Source of the DNA: JBEIGE01 sp040382055
Lineage (GTDB): Bacteria > Pseudomonadota > Gammaproteobacteria > Burkholderiales > Burkholderiaceae_C
Direction of reading: 5' to 3'
Length of the DNA stretch: 11,792 bases
NCBI GenBank assembly: GCA_040382055.1
Contig: JBEIGE010000048.1
Coordinates: 1 to 11,792 of the forward strand
Each line of letters starts with the position of its first letter. Position 1 is the first letter of the stretch. The notes under the pieces are model-generated. The model was given only the letters and a program-made list of their open reading frames with translations, searched no databases and was not told the DNA's origin. This document shows positions 1 through 7,045 of this stretch, one piece after another. The position numbers and the translations under genes are program-made.

Positions 1-1
1 A

Positions 2-244
2 GAGAGCTACCGAGGCCTGAACACCTACAGCGGTGTATATGCCAGCAAGGCAGCAGAAAACGATGCTTTTGAAAACGACTGGAACACGGCCCTCAATGCC
101 TACAGCATCAAGCCCAGTTACACCAGCTTTCCCACAGACCCCGCGGCTTACAACGGTTACTCGGATGCGTTTGGTGATAACGCATCCAGCGTTGTGTTGG
201 ATGGCGATGCGGCTAACGATTCGGAATATCGGAGATGGGCATGA
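2..244 (+). CDS. C-terminal end of an unrecognised protein (5' truncated)
   Basis: An open frame enters from the left edge and runs 80 codons to a TGA at 242-244. The visible tail is rich in Asn, Asp, Ser, Ala and Tyr, is acidic, has no hydrophobic segment and ends in EYRRWA. I do not recognise the family. It is judged coding because it stays open to the edge, has a non-random soluble composition, and its stop overlaps the start of the next gene as ATGA (241-244). Such overlap usually means co-transcription and coupled translation. An acidic, Asn/Tyr-rich C-terminus followed directly by a small membrane protein would fit an exported effector or surface protein with a dedicated partner, but this is inference from layout only. 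The upstream sequence is needed to name it. Confidence 0.6.
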   Translation, partial: ESYRGLNTYSGVYASKAAENDAFENDWNTALNAYSIKPSYTSFPTDPAAYNGYSDAFGDNASSVVLDGDAANDSEYRRWA

Positions 245-906
245 GTCGACGCTGGAAAGTGGATGGTAATCCGCTTTGGCGCAAACTATTTAGCAGCAAC
301 TGGTGGTGGTATGGGGAGGTCAATCCAGACCCCGCATCACTCCCTCCCTTAGGAAGCCGTCCCAAGTTTTGGCGGTGGGAGGTTGTTGCTGTGACTTGGA
401 TGCTGTGGGGTATACCAACAGTTTTCTTTGTGTCAGAAGAAATCAACAGTCGTTATTGGCCCTTCAACCACACCACAGATTATGTAGGTCGACTAGTAGG
501 GACCAATTATCGCCATCCCCAAATCGAAGTCGAGTTGGAAGACAAAACAGTAATTCAAATGGCATTTCCAAAGCAGGATGGATTCGGAATTTTGACCAAA
601 AACCGTCCTGTCGATCGATGGATACCGTTTGTTAATAGGCTTGAAAGTCGCCAATACGATTGCCCAGGTAAATTGCTTTTAATTGATGCTGAGCCAAGGA
701 AATTCACCCTGAAGCCTTTGCTCAACATTTGGGAGGTGCGCTGTGCCAATGGTGGATTGGTGATCAATCAAGAAGAAATCGTAGCGGTTTGGAGCGAGCA
801 TAGCGGTTGGGCAACGGCTTGGTCGTACGGGATTGGTGGTTTGATGTTCTTTGTATTTGTGTTTGGAATCATTCGTCGCGAAAGGAAGTTGTATGTCAAG
901 AGTTGA
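241..906 (+). CDS. Unrecognised two-pass inner-membrane protein
   Basis: A 221-residue protein starting at ATG 241. An in-frame ATG at 235 also exists, but GGAG at 231-234 lies 6 nt before ATG 241 and abuts ATG 235, so 241 is preferred; it also gives a 4-bp ATGA overlap with the upstream gene. There are two hydrophobic segments, about residues 47-65 and 190-211. Basic residues before the first (RPKFWRW) and after the second (RRERK) predict both ends in the cytoplasm and a periplasmic domain of about 125 residues between them. That domain holds the only two cysteines, C141 and C168, which could form a disulfide. The N-terminus is Trp-rich. The gene is more AT-rich than the core genes downstream. 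I do not recognise the family. The overlap suggests it works with the upstream product, for example as an immunity or accessory protein (inference). Confidence 0.75.
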   Translation: MSRRWKVDGNPLWRKLFSSNWWWYGEVNPDPASLPPLGSRPKFWRWEVVAVTWMLWGIPTVFFVSEEINSRYWPFNHTTDYVGRLVGTNYRHPQIEVELEDKTVIQMAFPKQDGFGILTKNRPVDRWIPFVNRLESRQYDCPGKLLLIDAEPRKFTLKPLLNIWEVRCANGGLVINQEEIVAVWSEHSGWATAWSYGIGGLMFFVFVFGIIRRERKLYVKS

Positions 907-908
907 TG

Positions 909-921
909 TGACCTGCTCCCC
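909..921. mobile_element. Possible IS3-family terminal sequence (remnant)
   Basis: TGACCTGCTCCCC, 3 bp after the stop of the preceding gene, resembles the TGA-CTGC-CCCC type of terminal inverted repeat seen in many IS3-family elements (recollection). No inverted partner and no transposase frame is visible in the rest of the gap (907-1085), so at most this is a solo end or decayed remnant. Confidence 0.25.
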
Positions 922-1085
922 ATAAACCGCACCAGCTAATTTCCAAGAGGACCATCAACCCGCAGAATGGTGCGAAGGGAACGCGTCGTTGCCGTCACGG
1001 AAATTCAGGGTTCAATTGCCAGGCTTGGACTCAGATCCTCTTTTCAAGACTGATTAGTGGTTACCAGTCTTCATCCTTAACCAAA

Positions 1086-2165
1086 CTAGCCAACCACCAC
1101 TGCAGCCCCTGCGCCTATAGGCGCAATCTTTCCAATGGTGTGCACCGATTCACCTGCTGCGCGCAGGGTGGCGGCGATGGTTTCGGAGCTGGCAGCATCT
1201 ACCACCACCACCATGCCGATGCCGTTGTTGAACGTGCGGTTCATCTCAATGTCGTCAATGCCCGCGGTTTTTTGCAACCAGGCAAAAAGCTCGGTCTGCG
1301 GCCAGCTGCCTTTAACCAAGTGTGCGGCCGTGCCCTCGGGCAGGACACGTGGAATGTTCTCCAACAGGCCTCCGCCGGTGATATGGGCCAGCGCTTTGAT
1401 GCCGCCGGGGGAGGCTGCGTCGGCCGAATACGGGTGGGCGGCAAGCGCGGCCAACACGTTTTTCACGTACAGGCGGGTGGGCTCCATGATGGCCTGTTTA
1501 AAGGGTTTGCCGTCCAGGGTTGCGGGCAAGCTGCCGGATTCGTTGGCCCGTTCTATGCATTTGCGCACCAGGCTAAAACCGTTGGAATGCACGCCGCTGC
1601 TGGCCAAACCCAACACCACATCGCCGGGCTTGACGTCAGCGCCGGTCAGGATTTTTGATTTTTCTACCGCGCCTACGGCAAAACCCGCCAGGTCATACTC
1701 GCCAGCCGGGTACATGCCGGGCATCTCCGCGGTTTCGCCGCCAATCAGTGCGCAGCCCGAGAGCTCACAGCCCCTGGCAATGCCGCCCACCACAGCAGCG
1801 GCAGTGTCCACGTCAAGCTTGCCGCAGGCAAAGTAGTCAAGAAAAAACAGCGGTTCTGCGCCTTGAACCAGCACGTCGTTCACGCTCATGGCCACCAGAT
1901 CAATGCCCACGGTGTCGTGCATGTTCCACTCAAAAGCCAGTTTGAGCTTGGTGCCCACGCCATCGGTACCGCTGACCAACACCGGCTCTTTGTAGCGCTT
2001 GGGCACTTCAAACAGTGCGCCAAAGCCGCCTATGCCGGCCAATACGCCTTCCCGCATGGTCTTTTTGGCCAGCGGTTTGATGCGCTCAACCAGCGCGTCT
2101 CCGGCGTCGATGTCAACGCCGGCATCTTTGTAGGAAAGGGGGCTGGAAGGTGTGATGTGGGTCAT
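1086..2165 (-). CDS. purM: Phosphoribosylformylglycinamidine cyclo-ligase (AIR synthetase)
   Basis: PurM closes the imidazole ring in de novo purine synthesis: FGAM + ATP gives AIR + ADP + Pi, in the cytosol. The product is 359 residues, slightly longer than typical PurM. The N-terminal signature SYKDAGVDIDAG (residues 11-22) and the ATP-binding segment GTDGVGTKLK (66-75) are intact. So are the glycine-rich GGETAEMPGMY motif and ASSGVHSNGFSL, which opens the C-terminal AIRS domain. The end, HTIGKIAPIGAGAAVVVG, is normal. The frame extends upstream to a TTG at 2195, but ATG 2165 is chosen because it gives the usual short leader before SYKDAG; neither start has a clear ribosome site. The gene is transcribed away from the permease gene, with about 108 bp between the two starts, so promoters for both should lie in 2166-2273. 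I could not pick out a convincing -35/-10 pair there. Confidence 0.96.
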   Translation of the reverse strand: MTHITPSSPLSYKDAGVDIDAGDALVERIKPLAKKTMREGVLAGIGGFGALFEVPKRYKEPVLVSGTDGVGTKLKLAFEWNMHDTVGIDLVAMSVNDVLVQGAEPLFFLDYFACGKLDVDTAAAVVGGIARGCELSGCALIGGETAEMPGMYPAGEYDLAGFAVGAVEKSKILTGADVKPGDVVLGLASSGVHSNGFSLVRKCIERANESGSLPATLDGKPFKQAIMEPTRLYVKNVLAALAAHPYSADAASPGGIKALAHITGGGLLENIPRVLPEGTAAHLVKGSWPQTELFAWLQKTAGIDDIEMNRTFNNGIGMVVVVDAASSETIAATLRAAGESVHTIGKIAPIGAGAAVVVG

Positions 2166-2273
2166 GGCAAAGGGCGGGAAATGGTGGCTAGTCAAAGATG
2201 AAAGAGCATCAGCGATGAAGACACCGATAGAATTTGGTCAGATTTTAAGGGCTTGACGCTTTTCATCCGCCAC

Positions 2274-3344
2274 ATGCAATTCACCTCCACCCAAAAAAGT
2301 GCTGCCGCCTGGGCTGGCATTGCTGCACTGTCAGCCGTGTTGCTGTGGTTGCTGGCCGCTGTGCTCACCCCTTTTGTGGTGGCAGCCGTGCTGGCCTATG
2401 CGCTCACGCCCCTGGTCGACCGGATAGACGCCATGGCCCAAGGGCGCGTGCCGCGACTGGTTGCTGTGATTCTGGTGGAGTTTCTGTTCATCCTGGTTGT
2501 GTTGTCCATCTTGCTCATGGTGGTGCCCATTTTCGCCAAGGAACTGCCCTTGATCCGCGAGCAACTGCCGGTTCTGGCCGACCGGGTGAACCAGAATCTG
2601 GGCCCCTGGCTGGCTCAGTTTGGCATCAAGGTCTCGCTGGATGTGGCCAGCATCAAGTCGTTTGCCCTGAAGTACCTCAACGCCAATGTTGAGGACGCCT
2701 TTTTTTCGGTCTTGTCTTCGCTCAAATTGGGCGGCAGCGTGGCCCTGGCCTTTCTTGGCAATATGGTGCTGATTCCGGTGGCCTTGTTTTTCTTGCTCAA
2801 AGACTGGGCCCGGTTCGTGTCTTTGGTTTTGGTTTTGGTACCCCCGAGGCTGCGCACCAGTGTCGATAGCTTCATGCACGAGTCCGATACGGTTCTGGGG
2901 CAGTATTTGCGCGGGCAGCTCCTGGTGATGGGCGCACTGGCGGTGTATTTCAGTGTTGCGCTCAGCCTGTTTGGCTTTGACCTTGCAATTCCGGTGGGGG
3001 TTTTTACCGGGCTCGCATTTTTTATTCCCTATCTGGGTTTTGGCATGGGCCTGTTGCTGGCTTTGCTGGTGGGGGTCTTGCAGTTCCCCGGCTTTTACGG
3101 ACTGTTTGTTGTGGCGGGCGTCTACGGCGCGGGGCAATTGGTGGAAAGCTTTTTTCTGACACCCCGTCTGGTGGGCGAGCGCATAGGTCTGCATCCCCTG
3201 GCAGTGATTTTTGCGCTGCTGGCGTTCGGGCAAGTGTTCGGTTTTGTCGGCGTTTTGTTGGCCCTGCCTGCAAGTGCGGTGCTGCTGGTGGCCATCCGTC
3301 GCATGCGCAGCAGTTACCTTGCCAGCAAGCTTTACCTTGAATGA
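2274..3344 (+). CDS. AI-2E/PerM-family (UPF0118) membrane transporter
   Basis: A polytopic inner-membrane protein of 356 residues. It has an N-terminal hydrophobic pair (about residues 15-45), a further pair (about 58-83), a long soluble stretch (about 84-145), then further membrane segments, the usual layout of the AI-2E/PerM family. Family-typical features are the amphipathic segment before GGSVALAFLGNMVLIPVALFFLL and the C-terminal half with FIPYLGFGMG, QLVESFFLTPRLVGERIGLHPLAVIFALLAFG and GFVGVLLALP. The family includes the autoinducer-2 exporter TqsA and proteins tied to ion efflux; the substrate here cannot be told from sequence. ATG 2274 is preferred to the in-frame TTG at 2253. The stop is 10 bp before hda, so the two are probably co-transcribed. 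Confidence 0.9.
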   Translation: MQFTSTQKSAAAWAGIAALSAVLLWLLAAVLTPFVVAAVLAYALTPLVDRIDAMAQGRVPRLVAVILVEFLFILVVLSILLMVVPIFAKELPLIREQLPVLADRVNQNLGPWLAQFGIKVSLDVASIKSFALKYLNANVEDAFFSVLSSLKLGGSVALAFLGNMVLIPVALFFLLKDWARFVSLVLVLVPPRLRTSVDSFMHESDTVLGQYLRGQLLVMGALAVYFSVALSLFGFDLAIPVGVFTGLAFFIPYLGFGMGLLLALLVGVLQFPGFYGLFVVAGVYGAGQLVESFFLTPRLVGERIGLHPLAVIFALLAFGQVFGFVGVLLALPASAVLLVAIRRMRSSYLASKLYLE

Positions 3345-3354
3345 GCCATCCGGC

Positions 3355-4053
3355 ATGAAGCAATTGGCTCTGGATATCGGGATGGCCACCGGCCCCACAC
3401 TGGCCAATTTCTTTGCCGGTCCGAATGAAGCCGTGCTCAAGCACCTGACCCTGTGGCTGGGCGAGTCTTCACCAGCCACCAGCCGGTCCCCTGTTCCAAC
3501 CTACTTGTGGGGTGCCGGTGGCAGCGGCAAAACGCATCTGCTCAGGGCGCTGCGCGAGAGCCTGGTCGAGCAGGGCGCTCAGGTGGGCTGGCTCGATGCC
3601 TCCATCCAGGAGCCGCCCGTATTCAGCGAGGCCTGGTCAGCGGTTTTGATGGACGACGTGCACCTGTACACAGCCGTTCAACAGCAAGCGGCCTTTAACT
3701 GGTTTGTCAACGCCATGAGCCCGAATGACGGGCCGGCCCTGCCCGTGGTGGCTGCTGGCAACAGTCCCCCGGCAGATTTGAAGCTGCGTGACGACCTGAG
3801 AAGCCGCCTGGGATGGGGCCATATTTTCAATCTGCACGTGCTCACCGAAGCCGAGCGCAGGGCAGTGCTGCGCCAGGAGGCCGATGCCCGCGGTGTTTTT
3901 CTGCGCGATGAGGTGATGGATTTCATGCTCACCCGCTTTTCCCGCGACCTGGGCAGCCTGATGCAGTTGCTTGATCATCTGGATCGCTATGGCTTACAAA
4001 CCCAGCGAAACCTGACCATCCCGCTGATCAAGTCCATGCTCAACGCCACCTGA
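3355..4053 (+). CDS. hda: DnaA-related regulatory inactivator Hda
   Basis: Hda is an AAA+ protein that, together with the DNA-loaded sliding clamp, stimulates ATP hydrolysis by DnaA and so prevents re-initiation. The product is 232 residues, about the size of E. coli Hda. The N-terminus MKQLALDIG carries a QL-type clamp-binding motif (residues 3-8). The Walker A motif GAGGSGKTH is at 53-61 and Walker B, VLMDDVH, at 97-103. A sensor-like VAAGNSPP follows, and then the arginine-finger region LRDDLRSRLGWG. The C-terminal lid ends near residue 232 without the DnaA domain IV DNA-binding helices, which separates Hda from DnaA. ATG 3355 is chosen because it puts the clamp motif at the extreme N-terminus as in known Hda proteins; the open frame upstream overlaps the permease gene. 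A plasmid- or phage-type DnaA-like ATPase is much less likely. Confidence 0.92.
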   Translation: MKQLALDIGMATGPTLANFFAGPNEAVLKHLTLWLGESSPATSRSPVPTYLWGAGGSGKTHLLRALRESLVEQGAQVGWLDASIQEPPVFSEAWSAVLMDDVHLYTAVQQQAAFNWFVNAMSPNDGPALPVVAAGNSPPADLKLRDDLRSRLGWGHIFNLHVLTEAERRAVLRQEADARGVFLRDEVMDFMLTRFSRDLGSLMQLLDHLDRYGLQTQRNLTIPLIKSMLNAT

Positions 4054-4086
4054 ATACCGTGCTTGTCTCCAGCACTTTCGTTTTTC

Positions 4087-4782
4087 ATGTCTTCAACAAC
4101 CCTCAAAAAACTCACCCTGTTTGATCTGGATCACACCCTGTTGCCGCTGGATTCAGATTACGCCTGGGGCACCTTCACCACCGTGCTGGGCTGGACCGAT
4201 GCGCAGGAGTTCAGTCGGCAGAACGATGTGTTTTATGCCCACTACCAGGCCGGTACGCTGGACATCCACGACTATGTGCGTTTTGCCACCCGGGCTGTGA
4301 AAAATCACGGCGCTACAGATTCAATAGCAGCCAGAGACCGTTTCATGAGGGAAATCATCCTTCCTGCCATCAAGCCACAGGCGCGAGCCTTGGTGGACAA
4401 GCACCAGCACGCGGGCGATGAGGTGCTGATCATCACCGCCACCAACGAATTCGTCACCCGCCCGATTGCAGACGCCTTTGGCGTGAGCGAACTTATCGCG
4501 GTAGAGCTTGAACACGAGCCCCCTGTGGGCAGCACCCCAGGCTGGATTACCGGTGAGATCCGGGGTATTGCGTCTTTCCGGGAGGGCAAGGTGTCCCGCA
4601 TCAAGGCCTGGCTGGATCAGCAAGGTTTGGCACTTGACGATGTAGAGATCACTTTTTACACCGACTCCATGAACGATTTGCCGCTGCTGGAAATTGCCAA
4701 CCACCCGGTGGCCACCAATCCAGACGCGCGGCTGCGCACCCTGGCACAGTCCAGGGGATGGCGCATACTCGACCTTTTTTAA
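4087..4782 (+). CDS. HAD-IB family phosphatase (SerB-like)
   Basis: A cytosolic phosphatase of the haloacid dehalogenase superfamily, subclass IB (231 residues). All four catalytic motifs are present: motif I FDLDHT (nucleophile D13, acid/base D15), motif II ITATNEF (T117), a lysine in GKVSRIKAWL for motif III, and motif IV YTDSMNDLPLLE (D193, D197). The alpha-helical cap between motifs I and II is of type C1, as in phosphoserine phosphatase. SerB itself is not claimed: the family also includes phosphatases of other small phosphate esters, and the substrate cannot be read from sequence. ATG 4087 is preferred to an in-frame TTG at 4063. It lies 33 bp after hda and about 60 bp before pcnB, on the same strand. 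A palindromic 17-nt repeat (4312-4328) sits in frame in the cap region and encodes residues 76-81, ATDSIA. Confidence 0.85.
   Translation: MSSTTLKKLTLFDLDHTLLPLDSDYAWGTFTTVLGWTDAQEFSRQNDVFYAHYQAGTLDIHDYVRFATRAVKNHGATDSIAARDRFMREIILPAIKPQARALVDKHQHAGDEVLIITATNEFVTRPIADAFGVSELIAVELEHEPPVGSTPGWITGEIRGIASFREGKVSRIKAWLDQQGLALDDVEITFYTDSMNDLPLLEIANHPVATNPDARLRTLAQSRGWRILDLF
4312..4328. repeat. 17-nt imperfect palindrome inside the HAD gene
   Basis: GCTAC-N7-ATAGC, with spacer AGATTCA. The same GCTAC-N7-ATAGC layout occurs at 7748-7764 and a related form at 8798-8814, both in comEC. In all three the first GCT is a codon. It resembles short palindromes I recall as frequent in Comamonadaceae genomes. 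Confidence 0.5.
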
Positions 4783-4795
4783 GCGGTCTGGTCTC

Positions 4796-4815
4796 TCAGA
4801 CACTGTCAGACACTA
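4796..4815. repeat. 10-bp tandem duplication before pcnB
   Basis: TCAGACACTG is followed directly by TCAGACACTA, 13 bp after the HAD stop codon. The first copy can also form a small hairpin with GTCTG at 4786-4790 (stem GTCTG/CAGAC, 6-nt loop). No T-run follows, so it is not a clear terminator. Confidence 0.5.
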
Positions 4816-4831
4816 AAGCGCATTGATTTCC

Positions 4832-4836
4832 AAGGA
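4832..4836 (+). promoter_or_regulatory. Ribosome binding site that selects the TTG start of pcnB
   Basis: AAGGA ends 8 nt before TTG 4845, ideal spacing for that codon. The only nearby ATG (4840) is 3 nt from the site and opens a two-codon frame, ATG ACT TGA, whose stop overlaps the TTG. The arrangement argues that pcnB truly starts at a weak non-AUG codon. Confidence 0.6.
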
Positions 4837-4844
4837 AAAATGAC

Positions 4845-6482
4845 TTGATCAAGAAATTTATCAACCGATTGCTGGGTAAAGCTGAGGTGCCTGCAGCACG
4901 CAGCAAAAAACCGGGTTTTGGCAAACGTGTCGAGATTCCGGCCTCGGTTCATGGCATCGACCCCAATCTGGTGGATGAACGGGCGCTCAACGTCGTGTTG
5001 ACGCTGCAGAACGCGGGTTTTGAGGCCTATGTGGTGGGCGGTGCCGTGCGCGATCTGCTGGTAGGCCTGCGTCCCAAAGACTTTGATGTGGCCACCAATG
5101 CCACGCCCGAGCAGGTCAAGGGCCTGTTCAGGCGCGCTTTCATTATTGGGCGGCGTTTTCGCATTGTTCATGTGGTCTACGGCCGGGGCCGCGAGCATGA
5201 GGTGATCGAAGTCTCGACCTTTCGCGCCTACCTGGACAATGCTGCAGCCGAGCAGGTGGCCGGCAACGAAAAAACCAGCAAAAGTGAGCTGGCAGGAATG
5301 AAGCACGCCGTGGACAGCACCGGGCGTGTGCTGCGCGACAACGTCTGGGGCCCCCAAGAGGAAGACGCGGTGCGGCGTGATTTCACCATCAATGCCATGT
5401 ACTACGACCCGAAGACGCAAATCGTGGTTGACTACCACGTCGGCATCAAGGACGTGAAGAACCGCGTGCTGCGCATGATCGGCGACCCGGCTACCCGCTA
5501 CCGCGAAGACCCGGTACGGATCATCCGGGCCGTGCGTTTTTGTGCCAAGCTCAGTGCCCTGGGCTTCAAGCTGGAGGCCAAAACAGCCGCGCCCCTGGTC
5601 AAATCGCAGGAATTGCTGGCCGATGTGCCGCAAAGCCGTTTGTTTGACGAAATGCTCAAACTGCTGCAAACCGGTCATTCCCTGGCCTCGATTGCCCAAC
5701 TCAGGGCGCTGGGCATGGCGCGTGGCATTTACCCACTGCTCGATGTGGTGGTCGAGCGTGCTGATCAGACCTTTGTGAATGCCGCCCTGATTGATACGGA
5801 CCGCCGCGTGGGGGAGGGCAAGCCGGTGGCACCCAGCTTCCTGCTGGCCTGTGCCCTGTGGGCCGATGTGCGCGATGGCTGGGCGCAACGAATCACACAA
5901 CACCAGCATTCGCATCCGGCGCTGCTCGATGCCATTGATGATGTTTTCAACGCCCGTATTGGCGACGTTTCAGGCCGGGGCAAGTTGGCCGCCGACATGC
6001 GCGACATCTGGATGATGCAACCCCGTTTCGACAAACGTGTCGGCAGCGCGCCGTTTGGTCTGGTTGACCAGCCGCGTTTCCGGGCTGGTTTTGACTTTAT
6101 GCGCCTGCGCGCCGATGCGGGCGAGATTGACGAAGCCCTGGCCGATTGGTGGCAGGAATTCAGCACGGCTGACGACGTGTTGCGCCAGGATCTGGTCGAT
6201 CAGGTGCGCCAGGAGCAGACGCGACAGCGTCCCCGCACGGTCCGTAGCCGCACTGCGCCAGCGGCTGCCGTTTCAGCAGCCCAGCTACCCGGCCAAACCA
6301 TGGCGCAAGACTCAGCGCAAGCCACACCGCAAACCACAGACGCTAACCGGGATGGCGAGGCTTGGCCCGGCACAGAAGACGGCTCCCCTTCAGAGGCACC
6401 CAAAAAACGCCGTCGCCGCAGGCGCTCTGGCGCTGCTAAATCCCAGGGCGAAGGCCAGGGTGGTTCGGGCGAAGTTGCCTGA
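4845..6482 (+). CDS. pcnB: Poly(A) polymerase I
   Basis: PcnB adds short poly(A) tails to RNA 3' ends and so speeds decay of mRNA fragments and small RNAs; it belongs to the class II tRNA nucleotidyltransferase superfamily. Visible in its 545 residues are the nucleotidyltransferase signature YVVGGAVRDLLVG (62-74) and the catalytic pair in DFDVATN (D79, D81), followed by EVSTFR. RRDFTINAMYYD and EDPVRIIRAVRF mark the neck that separates these enzymes from their neighbours. An alpha-helical body runs to about residue 440. The last 100 or so residues are low-complexity, Ala/Gln/Pro-rich, and end near KKRRRRRRSG, a basic tail typical of bacterial PcnB that should bind RNA. The N-terminal basic leader before the catalytic head favours PcnB over a CCA-adding enzyme. 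Translation starts at TTG. folK follows after 6 bp, as the pair does in E. coli. Confidence 0.93.
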   Translation: MIKKFINRLLGKAEVPAARSKKPGFGKRVEIPASVHGIDPNLVDERALNVVLTLQNAGFEAYVVGGAVRDLLVGLRPKDFDVATNATPEQVKGLFRRAFIIGRRFRIVHVVYGRGREHEVIEVSTFRAYLDNAAAEQVAGNEKTSKSELAGMKHAVDSTGRVLRDNVWGPQEEDAVRRDFTINAMYYDPKTQIVVDYHVGIKDVKNRVLRMIGDPATRYREDPVRIIRAVRFCAKLSALGFKLEAKTAAPLVKSQELLADVPQSRLFDEMLKLLQTGHSLASIAQLRALGMARGIYPLLDVVVERADQTFVNAALIDTDRRVGEGKPVAPSFLLACALWADVRDGWAQRITQHQHSHPALLDAIDDVFNARIGDVSGRGKLAADMRDIWMMQPRFDKRVGSAPFGLVDQPRFRAGFDFMRLRADAGEIDEALADWWQEFSTADDVLRQDLVDQVRQEQTRQRPRTVRSRTAPAAAVSAAQLPGQTMAQDSAQATPQTTDANRDGEAWPGTEDGSPSEAPKKRRRRRRSGAAKSQGEGQGGSGEVA

Positions 6483-6488
6483 TACCCT

Positions 6489-6971
6489 GTGCAAGTTGTG
6501 AGCCTTGAGCGTGCGCCGGTCACTGCCTATATAGGCTTGGGCGGCAATCTGGGTGATGCAAAAGCCACCGTAGCCAAAGCGCTGGAGCAACTCGGCACCT
6601 TGCGCCATACCCGGTGTTGCAAGGTTTCATCCATGTACCGCACCGCCCCGGTGGACGCTTTTGGCCCTGACTATGTGAACGCCGTGCTTGAGGTCTCAAC
6701 CCGCCTGACAGCACCAGAACTGTTGTTTGAATTACAGCAACTCGAAAATGCCGCAGGTCGCCTGCGCCCCTATACCAACGCCCCGCGCACACTCGATCTT
6801 GACCTGCTCTTGTATGGCCAAGCCCGCATCAACAGTGCAACCCTGACCGTGCCGCACATGCGCATGCTGGAGCGGGCTTTTGTGCTGATTCCCCTGGCCG
6901 AAATTGCCCCGGACAAGGTGAGTGAACTGCAACTGCTGGCGGTGGCCAAGCAAGCGATAGCCCGTCTGTAG
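6489..6971 (+). CDS. folK: 2-amino-4-hydroxy-6-hydroxymethyldihydropteridine pyrophosphokinase
   Basis: FolK transfers pyrophosphate from ATP to 6-hydroxymethyl-dihydropterin, the step before dihydropteroate synthase in folate synthesis. The 160-residue product is of normal length. It shows YIGLGGNLGD (14-23), SSMYRTAPV, the pterin-pocket region FGPDYVNAVLEV, LENAAGRLRPYTNAPRTLDLDLLLYG with the magnesium ligands D103 and D105, and the C-terminal VPHMRMLERAFVLIPLAEIAP. Most relatives have Pro where this one has Met124; E. coli also lacks the Pro, so this is not a defect. The start is taken as GTG 6489, 6 bp after the pcnB stop; GTG 6498 and TTG 6504 are alternatives, and none has a strong ribosome site, which suggests translation coupled to pcnB. 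It appears to be the last gene of the plus-strand block. Confidence 0.93.
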   Translation: MQVVSLERAPVTAYIGLGGNLGDAKATVAKALEQLGTLRHTRCCKVSSMYRTAPVDAFGPDYVNAVLEVSTRLTAPELLFELQQLENAAGRLRPYTNAPRTLDLDLLLYGQARINSATLTVPHMRMLERAFVLIPLAEIAPDKVSELQLLAVAKQAIARL

Positions 6972-7025
6972 CCTCTTTTTACAGTCCGGTTTGTCGGATG
7001 CGGGTTGGCGGTAGGTGAGCTTTTG

Positions 7026-7045
7026 GACTATTGGAGACTATTGGA
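7026..7045. repeat. 10-bp tandem duplication across the ridA stop
   Basis: GACTATTGGA occurs twice in a row; the junction falls next to the ridA stop codon (7038-7040 on the minus strand). The gap between folK and ridA (6972-7037) holds nothing else I can name. Confidence 0.55.

Noticed and set aside
967..1053. A 28-codon plus-strand frame after the possible insertion-sequence end
   Set aside because: Too short, no ribosome site and no recognisable product.
1135..1836. Long plus-strand frame opposite purM
   Set aside because: It is the antisense shadow of a clear purM; its composition follows from the GC-rich codon bias of the real gene.
2253..2273. TTGACG at 2254-2259 as a -35 box for the permease gene
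   Set aside because: It lies only about 15 bp before the chosen ATG, which leaves no room for a -10 box and a leader.
2331..3479. Long minus-strand frame (382 codons) opposite the permease and the start of hda
   Set aside because: The product is rich in Gln, His and Arg with no domain, as expected from the antisense of a membrane protein gene.
4806..5915. 369-codon minus-strand frame opposite pcnB
   Set aside because: Antisense shadow: pcnB motifs are intact on the plus strand and the two cannot both be under such coding constraint.
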